Positions 17,511 to 25,329 of a DNA stretch of 64,000 bases are shown here, piece by piece. The notes beneath the pieces were generated by a model. That model saw only the letters and a list, made by a program, of their open reading frames with translations. It ran no database searches and had not been told where the DNA came from. How positions within the stretch are numbered: the stretch's first letter is position 1; every line of letters begins with the position of its first letter. The stretch is from Fibrobacterota bacterium (lineage in GTDB: Bacteria; Fibrobacterota; Fibrobacteria; UBA5070), in the NCBI GenBank assembly GCA_016715065.1, contig JADKBN010000003.1, positions 248,001 through 312,000 on the forward strand, given 5' to 3'. Position numbers and translations under genes: made by a program.

Positions 17511-17981
17511 ATGTTCAGAAAACTCGCCCTCGCCGCTCTTGTCCTGGCCGGTCTTGCGATCGGTGCTCCATCCACTCTCCCCGCCTTCTCCCTGCCGGAT
17601 CTGGCCGGGAAGCCCCACGCATCCAGCGAATACGCCGGAAAGCCGGTGTTGATCGACTTCTGGGCGACCTGGTGCGCCACCTGCAAGGAAAGCGTGCCGG
17701 AGCTCGCCAAGCTCAAGGCGAAGTACGAGGCCAAGGGGCTCAAGGTGGTTTCGATTTCGGTGGACAAGGGCGCTGTGGCCAAGGTGGACAAAGGTGCCAA
17801 GAAGCTCGGCATCACCTGGCAGGTCCTGCATGATCCGGAAAGCTCGCTCTCGAGCGTGTTCGGATACACCGGCGTGCCCGCGCTGTATCTGTACGACGCT
17901 CAAGGCAAGCTCGTGAGCTCGCTCGCCGGCTTCGATCCCGCCCAAGAGGCCGTCCTGGACGCGGCTCTCTCCAAACTCTGA
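17511..17981 (+). CDS. TlpA-like thioredoxin
   Basis: Periplasmic thiol-disulfide oxidoreductase of 156 residues. The signal peptide is MFRKLALAALVLAGLAIGA and the active site is WCATC (Cys55, Cys58) in VLIDFWATWCATCKESVPEL. A cis-proline loop is present (YTGVPALYLYD). The start is backed by AGGAGG six bases upstream. It probably reduces cysteines of c-type cytochrome apoproteins or of the DUF4266 CGC tail, and receives electrons from the membrane protein encoded 10 bp downstream. Confidence 0.92.
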   Translation: MFRKLALAALVLAGLAIGAPSTLPAFSLPDLAGKPHASSEYAGKPVLIDFWATWCATCKESVPELAKLKAKYEAKGLKVVSISVDKGAVAKVDKGAKKLGITWQVLHDPESSLSSVFGYTGVPALYLYDAQGKLVSSLAGFDPAQEAVLDAALSKL

Positions 17982-17991
17982 GGGTAGCAAC

Positions 17992-18696
17992 ATGTCTGCA
18001 TTTTCTGTTGAAGCCATCCAGGCCGCCCTGGATGGGAAGTCCTTCCTTGCCTATCCGTTGGTGTTCGGGGCGGGTTTGCTCACGAGCCTCACCCCTTGCG
18101 TGTACCCGCTGATTCCGGTCACGGTCTCCATCCTGGGAGCCAAGAAAGCGGAATCGAAGGGGCGGGCCTTCGTGTTGGCGCTGGCCTATGTGCTGGGCAT
18201 CGCGGTCACCTATGCGGCCCTGGGCGCCTTCGCGGCGCTCACTGGATCGTTGTTCGGCGAGGTGGCCTCCAGCCCCTGGGTGAACATCGGCATGGGCGTG
18301 CTCCTGGCCGCGTTGTCTTTGAACATGCTGGAGGTCTTCCAGTTCAAACTGCCTGGATTCGCCGGGGCATCGGCGGGTGCGCGCAAGGCGGGAATCCTGC
18401 CGAACTTCCTGCTGGGACTGGCTTTCGGGCTGGTGGCGTCTCCTTGCACGGCTCCCGTGCTCGGCGCCGTCTTGCTTTGGGTGGGACAGTCAGGATCTGT
18501 CGTGCGGGGATCCAGTCTCCTGTTCGTGTTCGCCCTGGGCATGGGCGCCTTCCTGCTGGCGGTGGGCACGTTCTCCAGCCTGGCGACGACCTTGCCGAAA
18601 TCCGGCAACTGGATGATCCGCATCAAGACCGTGATGGGCGTTCTGCTGCTGGGGATGGCCGGATGGTTCTGCTTCCAAGCCGGGCAATTGTGGTAA
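17992..18696 (+). CDS. CcdA/DsbD-type transmembrane electron carrier
   Basis: A 234-residue membrane protein with about six helices corresponding to the central domain of DsbD (CcdA). The two redox cysteines are in LTPCVYPL (Cys36) and SPCTAPV (Cys152). Such proteins pass reducing equivalents from cytoplasmic thioredoxin across the membrane to periplasmic thioredoxin-like partners, here most likely the TlpA protein encoded just upstream. It lacks the periplasmic alpha and gamma domains of full DsbD. Confidence 0.92.
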   Translation: MSAFSVEAIQAALDGKSFLAYPLVFGAGLLTSLTPCVYPLIPVTVSILGAKKAESKGRAFVLALAYVLGIAVTYAALGAFAALTGSLFGEVASSPWVNIGMGVLLAALSLNMLEVFQFKLPGFAGASAGARKAGILPNFLLGLAFGLVASPCTAPVLGAVLLWVGQSGSVVRGSSLLFVFALGMGAFLLAVGTFSSLATTLPKSGNWMIRIKTVMGVLLLGMAGWFCFQAGQLW

Positions 18697-18740
18697 CCAA
18701 ACATTCGATTCGCACAAGCATCAACAACGGAGGTCAGACC

Positions 18741-19268
18741 ATGAAACTCACCAGCATCCTTTCCTTGGCCGCCTGCGCGGTGGCCGTTTCGCTGGTGTCG
18801 TCGCAGACGGCGCAAGCCGTGGCGATCGATGCCACCACCGGATCCAGCATCCATGTGACGGGTGGTTCCACCACTCAGGATTCCGTGACCCTCAAGTGGA
18901 CGGAAAGCGAGCGCAACTCCACCCTGAAATTGTTCATCGACTCCACCGGTCCGGCCACAACCAGTTCCAAGATCGCGATCACGGTGCCTGTGCGCGGGAC
19001 CCAAACCTGGAAGATCACCCGAAAATTCGCTCCCGGGGTGGTCTACAACTTCAAGTTCCAGGGGTACTATCCCAGCGCCACCACGCTGGTGTCCAAGTAC
19101 ACCACCACGGGTACCTTCACGATGGAAAAGACCGCAGGTTTGGTGATCCGTGTGGATCCACCCAAGGCTCCGCAAGCCGCTGGCTGGGACGCGGCGGGTC
19201 GGCAGGTGAGACCGGGTGCGATGGGCGCCGGATTGACCCCGTCCGGTGCGACGATCCCGTCCCGATAA
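18741..19268 (+). CDS. Secreted protein of unknown function with C-terminal SGAT
   Basis: A 175-residue protein with signal peptide MKLTSILSLAACAVAVSLVSSQTAQA and a good ribosome-binding site (GGAGG). The mature domain is Ser/Thr-rich and beta-strand-like (SVTLKWTESERNSTLKLFID, KIAITVPVRGTQTWKI), perhaps fibronectin-like. The last 11 residues are LTPSGATIPSR. S-G-A-T matches the core of the sequence flavinylated by ApbE, encoded next, but the usual Asp three residues before the Ser is a Leu and there is no FMN-binding domain. The stop codon lies inside a 20-bp direct repeat. Function unknown. Confidence 0.7.
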   Translation: MKLTSILSLAACAVAVSLVSSQTAQAVAIDATTGSSIHVTGGSTTQDSVTLKWTESERNSTLKLFIDSTGPATTSSKIAITVPVRGTQTWKITRKFAPGVVYNFKFQGYYPSATTLVSKYTTTGTFTMEKTAGLVIRVDPPKAPQAAGWDAAGRQVRPGAMGAGLTPSGATIPSR

Positions 19269-19306
19269 CGATCGGGCACCATCGGCGACGATTCCGTCCC
19301 GATAAC
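19250..19306. repeat. Direct repeat pair of 20 bp
   Basis: GACGATCCCGTCCCGATAAC (19250-19269) recurs at 19287-19306 with one mismatch, a period of 37 bp. The first copy contains the stop codon of the secreted protein gene. CCCGAT-aacg-ATCGGG (19261-19276) can also form a small hairpin. Confidence 0.8.
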
Positions 19307-19318
19307 CGGACAAATATC

Positions 19319-19379
19319 GACGCCCCTATTCCGTAGAGACGCCCCGGCGGGGCGTCTCTACGGAATAGGGGCGTCTTTT
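19319..19379 (+). terminator. Perfect 57-bp palindrome with T-run (palindromic element copy 2)
   Basis: Two perfectly complementary 27-nt arms (19319-19345 and 19349-19375) flank GGC and are followed by TTTT. Each arm contains GACGCCCC at both ends. It can act as a strong intrinsic terminator between the secreted protein gene and apbE. Its core matches the palindromes at 13696 and 48651. Confidence 0.9.
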
Positions 19380-19394
19380 ACGTATTATGGAGGG

Positions 19395-20429
19395 ATGATG
19401 CGCAGATTGGCGATCCTGGGTGCGTTGTTGTTCGCGTCGTGCCGGGAGGCGCCGGTCGCGCATCGCGATTGGGCGGCGATGGATTGCAATTTCGCCGCGA
19501 CGCTCCACGGCCTCGGACGGATCCCTCCCGAGGCCGCCCTGGACAGCATCCAAGCCCAGACGCAACGGTACGAGTCCCTTCTGACCGACTACGATCCGCA
19601 GGGGCCGCTGGCGATCCTGCGCGGGCGCAAAGGCGATACCGTCCGGCCGGACCCTCGGATCGTGGAAATCCTCCGTGGTGCGTTGCCCGCGATGGCCGCC
19701 TCGCGCGGCACTCTCGACATTGGCCTGCACGACCTCAAGGCGGTGTGGGGGCTGGACGCGGCCACTCCGCGGGTTCCCGATTCCGCCTTGATCCGCCAGG
19801 CGCTGGTGCGACGATTCGGGACGGATTCCGTCCACCGCTGGAAAGCCCCGCTGGAGATCCTCCCCGATGGCCGTGTGGTGCTGGCGGTGGACTCCCTGCC
19901 CATCGATCTGGGTGGAATCGCCAAGGGCTGGGTCGTGGACCGCATGTCCGAGAGCCTGGAAAAGTGGGGCTATCCTGTCCATCTGATCCAAGGCGGCGGC
20001 GAAATCGTGGTGCATGGCCGAAAGCCCTCCGGCAGTTGGAGGCTCGGCGTCAAGAATCCCCGCGCCACCGATCAGGTCGTCGGCGCCATCGGACTGGATT
20101 CGAACGGGGCCGTTTCCACCTCCGGCGACTACGAGCGGTTCTTTCTGCTCGATGGCGTGCGCTACCACCATCTGTTCGAGCCTTCCACCGGCAGGCCTTC
20201 CCGAAACGGCGTCGCCTCCGCGACTTTGCATTGCACCTCCAGCGCCCAGTGCGACCTGTGGTCCAAGCCGATGTTTCTGCTGGGCCCCGAGCGGGGAATC
20301 CCTTTGGCCGATTCGTTGGGGATCCGCGTGCTCTGGATCCGTGAGACTTCCCAAGGACTTTGCGGGGTCCAGACCAGCAATTGGGCGAAGAGCCTTTGGT
20401 TGGATTCCCTGGTCGCGTGTCCGCGCTGA
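19395..20429 (+). CDS. apbE: FAD:protein FMN transferase (lipoprotein)
   Basis: ApbE-family enzyme that attaches FMN covalently to Ser/Thr of exported flavoproteins using FAD and Mg2+. The 344-residue product has lipobox FASC (Cys16), so it is anchored in the periplasm. Family landmarks are DLGGIAKGWVVDRM, IQGGGEIVVHGRKP, GAVSTSGDYERFF and HHLFEPSTGRPS. Tandem ATGs at 19395 and 19398 are both usable. The gene follows a strong palindromic terminator and overlaps the NusG-II gene by 13 bp. No classical FMN-binding-domain substrate is encoded in the window. Confidence 0.94.
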   Translation: MMRRLAILGALLFASCREAPVAHRDWAAMDCNFAATLHGLGRIPPEAALDSIQAQTQRYESLLTDYDPQGPLAILRGRKGDTVRPDPRIVEILRGALPAMAASRGTLDIGLHDLKAVWGLDAATPRVPDSALIRQALVRRFGTDSVHRWKAPLEILPDGRVVLAVDSLPIDLGGIAKGWVVDRMSESLEKWGYPVHLIQGGGEIVVHGRKPSGSWRLGVKNPRATDQVVGAIGLDSNGAVSTSGDYERFFLLDGVRYHHLFEPSTGRPSRNGVASATLHCTSSAQCDLWSKPMFLLGPERGIPLADSLGIRVLWIRETSQGLCGVQTSNWAKSLWLDSLVACPR

Positions 20430-20836
20430 CTCCAGCCGGGCAGGGCCATCCGGCGGCAAAATCCGTCCTGTTTAGGCCATTGGATGTCCTGTTGCTGGTG
20501 CTTGTCGTGGGATTGGGAACATGGTCCACTTGGCGATTGTTCGCCGCGCCTTCGGGATCGCGCGCGGTGGTTTGGTTGGATGGTCGGCGCGCTGCCTGGT
20601 ATCCGTTGGGTGGCGGAATACGGCGCGATTCTGTGCAAGGCGTGATGGGCATGATCGTGTTGGAGCACGGTGAAGGGGCGATCCGGGTCGCGCACGCGCC
20701 TTGCCAGGGCAAACTCTGCCAACGCCAGGGAAAGGCCGCGCGGGTGGGCGAGAAGCTCGTGTGCGTTCCCTCGCGGGTGGTGGTGGTGATCGAATCCGAC
20801 GCGGGCGAACAGGGCCAATACGATGCCATCCACTGA
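20417..20836 (+). CDS. NusG domain II membrane-anchored protein
   Basis: A 139-residue protein with one N-terminal transmembrane segment (DVLLLVLVVGLGTWSTWRLFA) and an external NusG-II-like beta domain (RAVVWLDGRRAAWYPL). It carries a conserved Cys pair in APCQGKLCQRQG (Cys96, Cys101), comparable to the CPGKICVHQG form of this family. GTG 20417 gives an overlap of 13 bp with apbE, and any earlier start would lie deeper inside it. NusG-II and Gx transporter genes are commonly linked to flavin-transferase and quinone/electron-transfer loci. The precise role is unknown. Confidence 0.85.
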   Translation: MSALTPAGQGHPAAKSVLFRPLDVLLLVLVVGLGTWSTWRLFAAPSGSRAVVWLDGRRAAWYPLGGGIRRDSVQGVMGMIVLEHGEGAIRVAHAPCQGKLCQRQGKAARVGEKLVCVPSRVVVVIESDAGEQGQYDAIH

Positions 20837-21896
20837 GCCGTCGGGGAACCGGATGGATGCTCGGCTGTTCGCTGGCTCGCTCCTGGCTGCCTCGGGCCTG
20901 CAACTGGTGGAACTGCTGCTGCCGCGCATTCCGTTATTGCCCTGGCTTCGGCCTGGGTTTTCCTGGATCGTGATCCTCCCCTTCTTGCTGGATTTCGGGG
21001 TCCGTCCCGCGCTGGCGTTGTTGTTGTGCCGAAATCTCCTCTCGATGGTCTACGGAGGCCAGCCGGCCAGCACCTTTCTGATTTCCTCCGCATCGGGGGC
21101 GGTGGCGATCCTCCTTTCGGGGCACCTGCTGGGATGGTTGGAATCGAGGCGATGGCTCGGTCGAGCGGGCGCGAGCGTGGCGTTGGCCTCGCTGTTCAAC
21201 GTGTTGCAGTTGTCGCTGGTGGCCTGGATCCTGGTGGGATCGCAAGGGTATTTTTCCCAACTGGGACCATTGCTGCTGTGGTCGGCGTTCAGCGGCCTGC
21301 TGGTGGGTTGGCTATCTCTCTCGCTGGGAGGAGGAAAGGGCTGGGATGTGCTGGCTTCCTTGGCCCCCACCGAAAACACCTCCAGACTGCCCGCCGGGAA
21401 TCTTCTCGCGAGCCTTTGCGCTGCGGCGCTGATGGTGTCCAGCCTGGTGGTTTCCGATGTGCGGATCCTCGGGGGGCTGCTGATCGTTTCCCTTGCCTGG
21501 GGCCGTCGCGGCGCTCTGCTCGCGCTGGCTCGGACCTGGCCGTTCCTTCCCTATCTGGCATGGTTCCACCTGCGCGACACGCCCGGCGATCTGGTGTGGG
21601 GCAGTTGGACGACCCGTCAAGGCGTGGAACAGCTGGGGGTGCAGGTCCTGCGCCTGTGGGTGTTCACCTCATTTGGACGGATTCTGGCAAAATGCGCGCC
21701 GTGGGGCCGACTGGTGGACGCGGAGTCCTCCTGGTCGCGCGGTTTCGCCCTGTCGCTGCAGCGGATGCCGCGGTTGTTTTCCGCCTCGCTCGGGGCGGGG
21801 AGGCATTGGTGGAAGGCGGGAAGACCCGACGGAATCGAGGGGTTCCTGGTCGTCTTGGGTCGGAATTTGTCAGATACCGGTTCGAGTTCCCTTTGA
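20823..21896 (+). CDS. Gx transporter family membrane protein
   Basis: A 357-residue protein. The N-terminal two thirds is strongly hydrophobic with at least six helices (for example WIVILPFLLDFGVRPALALLLCRNLLSMVYGG and FLISSASGAVAILLSGHLLGWLES), resembling the Gx transporter / heptaprenyl diphosphate synthase component I family. The C-terminal part is more polar (LWVFTSFGRILAK, SLQRMPRLFSASLGAGRHWW). It overlaps the NusG-II gene by 14 bp and converges on the GT14 gene with a 27-bp tail overlap. Possible substrates are flavins or isoprenoid precursors. This is inference only. Confidence 0.75.
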   Translation: MPSTEPSGNRMDARLFAGSLLAASGLQLVELLLPRIPLLPWLRPGFSWIVILPFLLDFGVRPALALLLCRNLLSMVYGGQPASTFLISSASGAVAILLSGHLLGWLESRRWLGRAGASVALASLFNVLQLSLVAWILVGSQGYFSQLGPLLLWSAFSGLLVGWLSLSLGGGKGWDVLASLAPTENTSRLPAGNLLASLCAAALMVSSLVVSDVRILGGLLIVSLAWGRRGALLALARTWPFLPYLAWFHLRDTPGDLVWGSWTTRQGVEQLGVQVLRLWVFTSFGRILAKCAPWGRLVDAESSWSRGFALSLQRMPRLFSASLGAGRHWWKAGRPDGIEGFLVVLGRNLSDTGSSSL

Positions 21897-22748
21897 GTGC
21901 GAGTCGAGCGCGTCCAGCAGGGATCCGGATCGGAGCGAATCGAATTTCCGCGCGAACAGCATTCCGCTCCCGACCAGTCGATCGAAGTCGGGTTCGGTCA
22001 GGATTTCCGGATGCGGCCCCCCTCGACTCCAGTCGATGAAATGCCCGTGCCGTCCCAATGTGTCGGCGAATGGCGAGGATCGCATCAAGGTGTGGATGAA
22101 CATCTCGGAGGTATGGATGGTGTTGCGGAAAAATCGCGCGACATCGGAGCGCCGCCGGAGGAAATCCATCGTCCACTCCGCCGCCGGACGTTCCAGAGTC
22201 CACAGCGCGGAACCGCAGCCGTAGACGAGTCCGGGCGGAAGAGCGCGACGACGAGGGGGGCGTAGACAGAATTTGCGGTAGGCGCGCTGCACCAGCCGAC
22301 GCAAGGGGTGCTTGGTCGTGACGTGGTAGTCGCTCCAGCGCGCGCGCCTGTCGTCCTCCGTCCAGGCCAGATCCACCCACTGGCCCTGGTGGGATTCCAA
22401 TGCATCCAAGACCTTTTCCACGGGCTGCAGAAGATAATCCTGGCCGCTCAAGTGGGTGAAATGCGAGTAGCCTCCTTTGGCGAGGGATGCGGAGAGCAGG
22501 ACCAAGGTCGCTTCCACCAGGTCCCATCCTCCCCATTGGACGGTGATTCGCTCGCTGAGGAGGATGGTGCCCGTTTCAAGGAACGGCGCCGGATCCATTC
22601 GCTTGTCCACATGCAGGAATATGTCCACCCGAGGGTGGGAAAGCGCACGCTGCAGGCGGCGTGCCATCGCGGGATCCGTGTGGGCCACGAGCAGGAACGC
22701 GTGGCGTTTCTGGGGAAGGTCGTGGTCTGCTAGATTTCGCCGAGCCAT
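21870..22748 (-). CDS. GT14-like (core-2/I-branching) glycosyltransferase
   Basis: A 292-residue protein resembling the beta-1,6-N-acetylglucosaminyltransferase (Branch) family: HAFLLVAHTDPAMARRL, VDIFLHVDKRMDPAPF, GGYSHFTHLSGQDYLLQPVE, and later GSALWTLERPAAEWTMDFL and HTSEMFIHTLMRSSPF. It probably transfers a sugar to a cell-surface glycan. No signal or membrane helix is seen. ATG 22748 is the only good start and overlaps the upstream hydrolase gene by 19 bp. The 3' end overlaps the convergent Gx transporter gene. Confidence 0.87.
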   Translation of the reverse strand: MARRNLADHDLPQKRHAFLLVAHTDPAMARRLQRALSHPRVDIFLHVDKRMDPAPFLETGTILLSERITVQWGGWDLVEATLVLLSASLAKGGYSHFTHLSGQDYLLQPVEKVLDALESHQGQWVDLAWTEDDRRARWSDYHVTTKHPLRRLVQRAYRKFCLRPPRRRALPPGLVYGCGSALWTLERPAAEWTMDFLRRRSDVARFFRNTIHTSEMFIHTLMRSSPFADTLGRHGHFIDWSRGGPHPEILTEPDFDRLVGSGMLFARKFDSLRSGSLLDALDSHSKGTRTGI

Positions 22749-23512
22749 CGTTCCACCACGGCATGGAAGGCCTTGGGTTGTTCGACGGACAGCATGTGGC
22801 CTGCCTTTTCGATCACCTCCAGCCGTCCGTGACGGAAATTGGCGGCAAGGATCCCGCTCTCCTCCAGCGGGATGATCGCGTCGCGCTCGCCCGCGACCAC
22901 CAGGGCGGGGACCGCGATGGCGCCGAGGCCGTTGGTGGAATCGATGCGATCGGCGATGGCGCGTTGGGCCCAGGCGATGCCCTCGGCGCGAAGGGGGTTC
23001 ATGAATTCGCGCACCGATCTCAGGAGATCCGGTGCGTGGGAGCTGGAATCCAGCATGCGCGGGAGCATGGCTTCGGCGACGAACTCGGGGGATTCGGTGC
23101 GAAGTCTCGTGGCCACCGATCTGCGGTTGGCGGCCGCTTCGGCCGTGTCGGCGCCGGATCGGGATGCAACCATGACCAATCCTCGCAGCAGCGCGCCGTG
23201 GCGCCTGGCGAAGGCCAAGGCCATGTAGCCACCCATGGAGTGTCCAGCCAGCACCACCGGTCCGCAGTTCCAATGTTCGATCAGGGAAGCCAAGTCGTCG
23301 GCCCACGCATCCAGCGAAGGCGCTGCAGAGGATAGATCGCTTTCGCCGAATCCCGGCAGGTCGGGAGCAAGGACACGGAATTTCTTCCCCAGAACGGGGA
23401 ATTGCCCAGCCCACATGCCGCGTTGGAAGGGGAGTCCGTGTACCAGGACCAGGGGCGTGCCCGATCCGGCTTCCGTCCACGCCAAAGTCTTTGTGCCGAT
23501 CTGAGTTTTCAT
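22730..23512 (-). CDS. Alpha/beta hydrolase
   Basis: A 260-residue alpha/beta-hydrolase fold enzyme. The oxyanion region is LVHGLPFQRGMW, the nucleophile elbow is GHSMGG, the acid residue probably lies in VVAGERDAIIPLEES and the catalytic His in EKAGHMLSVEQP. It looks like esterases and lactonases of the 3-oxoadipate enol-lactonase/BioH group, but the substrate is not predictable. ATG 23512, preceded by AAGG, is favoured over one four codons earlier. It is divergent from the sensor kinase gene with only 41 bp between starts, and overlaps the GT14 gene downstream. Confidence 0.88.
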   Translation of the reverse strand: MKTQIGTKTLAWTEAGSGTPLVLVHGLPFQRGMWAGQFPVLGKKFRVLAPDLPGFGESDLSSAAPSLDAWADDLASLIEHWNCGPVVLAGHSMGGYMALAFARRHGALLRGLVMVASRSGADTAEAAANRRSVATRLRTESPEFVAEAMLPRMLDSSSHAPDLLRSVREFMNPLRAEGIAWAQRAIADRIDSTNGLGAIAVPALVVAGERDAIIPLEESGILAANFRHGRLEVIEKAGHMLSVEQPKAFHAVVERWLGEI

Positions 23513-23553
23513 AGTGCCTTGCAATCTGCATCTTTTGCCCCACTGGAGCCACC

Positions 23554-25287
23554 ATGGGAAAGACGGAAGACAAAAGACTGCCTCGGCTGAGGCACATGGT
23601 TCGAAGCCGGACCTGGGCCACCATCGGAGGTTCGGGCCTGGCCACGCTCTTGTTGGTGGTCGCCGTCTACTTCCAGCAGCGCGCGGTCCTGATCGAATCG
23701 CACCTTTTGGCGCAAGACCGGCTTTTGCAGGAAATCGAAGGCACCTTCCGGCAAACGATGGGGCGCCAGATGCGCACGGGGCAGGTGATGGCCCACGTGG
23801 TGCGCAATTCCGGTGAAGCGAGCGCCCAGCGCCAGCGAGCCTGGTCCATCCTCGCCACGGATTCGGCGTTTGGCCACTTGGCGGTGGTGGGAAAGGCGAA
23901 AGCCCGGCTTCTGTGGGGGAGGGGAGACCATCAGCCCTGGCTGGGTCGGGAATTTTTTCCAGACGGAGCCATCGTGCAGGTTTCGGATCTGGAAGCCCCT
24001 CCCGCCGGGCGGGACTCCAGCTGGGACGCGGGATTGTCGGTGCGGATCCCAGGCGTGGAGGCCGGTGCGGATCTGGAGCTGGCGGCGACGGGATCCTCCC
24101 TCGCTCGCACCATCGAGCCGTTTCTTGTCAATCGAGGCGTGTCGTTCGCGCTGGTCAACGGCGAGGGCACCTGGTTTCCCATGTACGATCGGGATTCCGG
24201 CGTCCGGGAGCCACGACGGTTCCGGGAATTGTCCGATGGTGTGTTCAGCACTCTCCAGGGGGATCCGCGGGGGATCCTCTGGCGAGGGCAGCATCCCGAC
24301 GATCCGGTACCACCTGGGACTCTGGTGCATGCCCGCACGGTGGGCGTTTGGGGTGGCGTGAAATGGATCCTGGTCCTGCACGTTCCGCGCCGCGAGATCA
24401 CCGCACCTCTCATCGCCCAGTTCGGGCGCACGGGGGCGCTGCTTTCCATCCTGGGAGCGATGTGGCTTGCCCTGACCTGGATGATGGTCCGCCGCGACTT
24501 CCGTCTGGCTCGTTTGGAAGCCGACCTCGAATACCTGCGGGAACTTCGCCGCAAGGACGAACAGCTCCTGCAAGCCGAAAAACTGGCCACCGTCGGCGTG
24601 CTCGTGTCCGGCCTGGCCCATGAAATCGGAACCCCGTTGGGTGTGGTGGCCATGCGGCTGCAGCTGATGAGACGGCGGACGGCCGAGGATGGCGAAGATC
24701 GCAAGACCTTGGATGTCGCGCTCAGCCAGCTGGATCGCGTGACCGGCCTGATCCGACAACTTTTGGATTTCGCCCGATCCAAACCGGCTCCGGAACAGGC
24801 GGTGGATCTGGCCGCGACGGCGCGGACGGTTGCCGATCTCGTGGAGCCGCTGGCCCGCAAGCGCATGGCGAAGTTCTCCCTGGATTTCCCGCCGGCCCTG
24901 GAAAACGTGTCGGGCACCCCCGATGGCGTCCAACAGATCATCCTGAACCTGGTGATGAACGCCCTGCAGGCGATCTCAGACGGTGGTCAGGTGCTGGTCC
25001 GCATCGTTTCGGAAGAAGCCTCCGTGGTGTTGGTGGTCGAAGACGACGGACCGGGGATTCCGGAAGATCGGCGGGCGGCGATCTTCGATCCGTTCTACAC
25101 CACGAAAAAACAGGGCGACGGGTCCGGCCTGGGGCTTACGGTGGTGCTGGGGCTCGTGCGCCGCATGGGGGCGGAAATGACCGTCAACCAGAGCGACCTG
25201 GGGGGGGCGAGGTTTTCCATCCGGTTTCGGGTTCTCCTGGAACAGGGCACTGTGGAGAGGCCGGATGTGTCGGCTGCGGGAACGTAG
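23554..25287 (+). CDS. NtrB-type sensor histidine kinase
   Basis: Membrane sensor kinase of 577 residues. TM1 is at about residues 25-42, an extracytoplasmic sensor region of about 240 residues follows, and TM2 is near 305-320 (TGALLSILGAMWLALTWMM). The phospho-acceptor His356 lies in LAHEIGTPLG, and the ATPase part has ILNLVMNALQAI (N box), VEDDGPGIPE (G1), FDPFYTTK (F) and GSGLGL (G2). It should phosphorylate the sigma-54 response regulator encoded 42 bp downstream. The ligand is unknown. Confidence 0.93.
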   Translation: MGKTEDKRLPRLRHMVRSRTWATIGGSGLATLLLVVAVYFQQRAVLIESHLLAQDRLLQEIEGTFRQTMGRQMRTGQVMAHVVRNSGEASAQRQRAWSILATDSAFGHLAVVGKAKARLLWGRGDHQPWLGREFFPDGAIVQVSDLEAPPAGRDSSWDAGLSVRIPGVEAGADLELAATGSSLARTIEPFLVNRGVSFALVNGEGTWFPMYDRDSGVREPRRFRELSDGVFSTLQGDPRGILWRGQHPDDPVPPGTLVHARTVGVWGGVKWILVLHVPRREITAPLIAQFGRTGALLSILGAMWLALTWMMVRRDFRLARLEADLEYLRELRRKDEQLLQAEKLATVGVLVSGLAHEIGTPLGVVAMRLQLMRRRTAEDGEDRKTLDVALSQLDRVTGLIRQLLDFARSKPAPEQAVDLAATARTVADLVEPLARKRMAKFSLDFPPALENVSGTPDGVQQIILNLVMNALQAISDGGQVLVRIVSEEASVVLVVEDDGPGIPEDRRAAIFDPFYTTKKQGDGSGLGLTVVLGLVRRMGAEMTVNQSDLGGARFSIRFRVLLEQGTVERPDVSAAGT

Positions 25288-25329
25288 TTGCGCATGTCTT
25301 TCTACCTGTTAGGCCCAAGGCACAAATAG

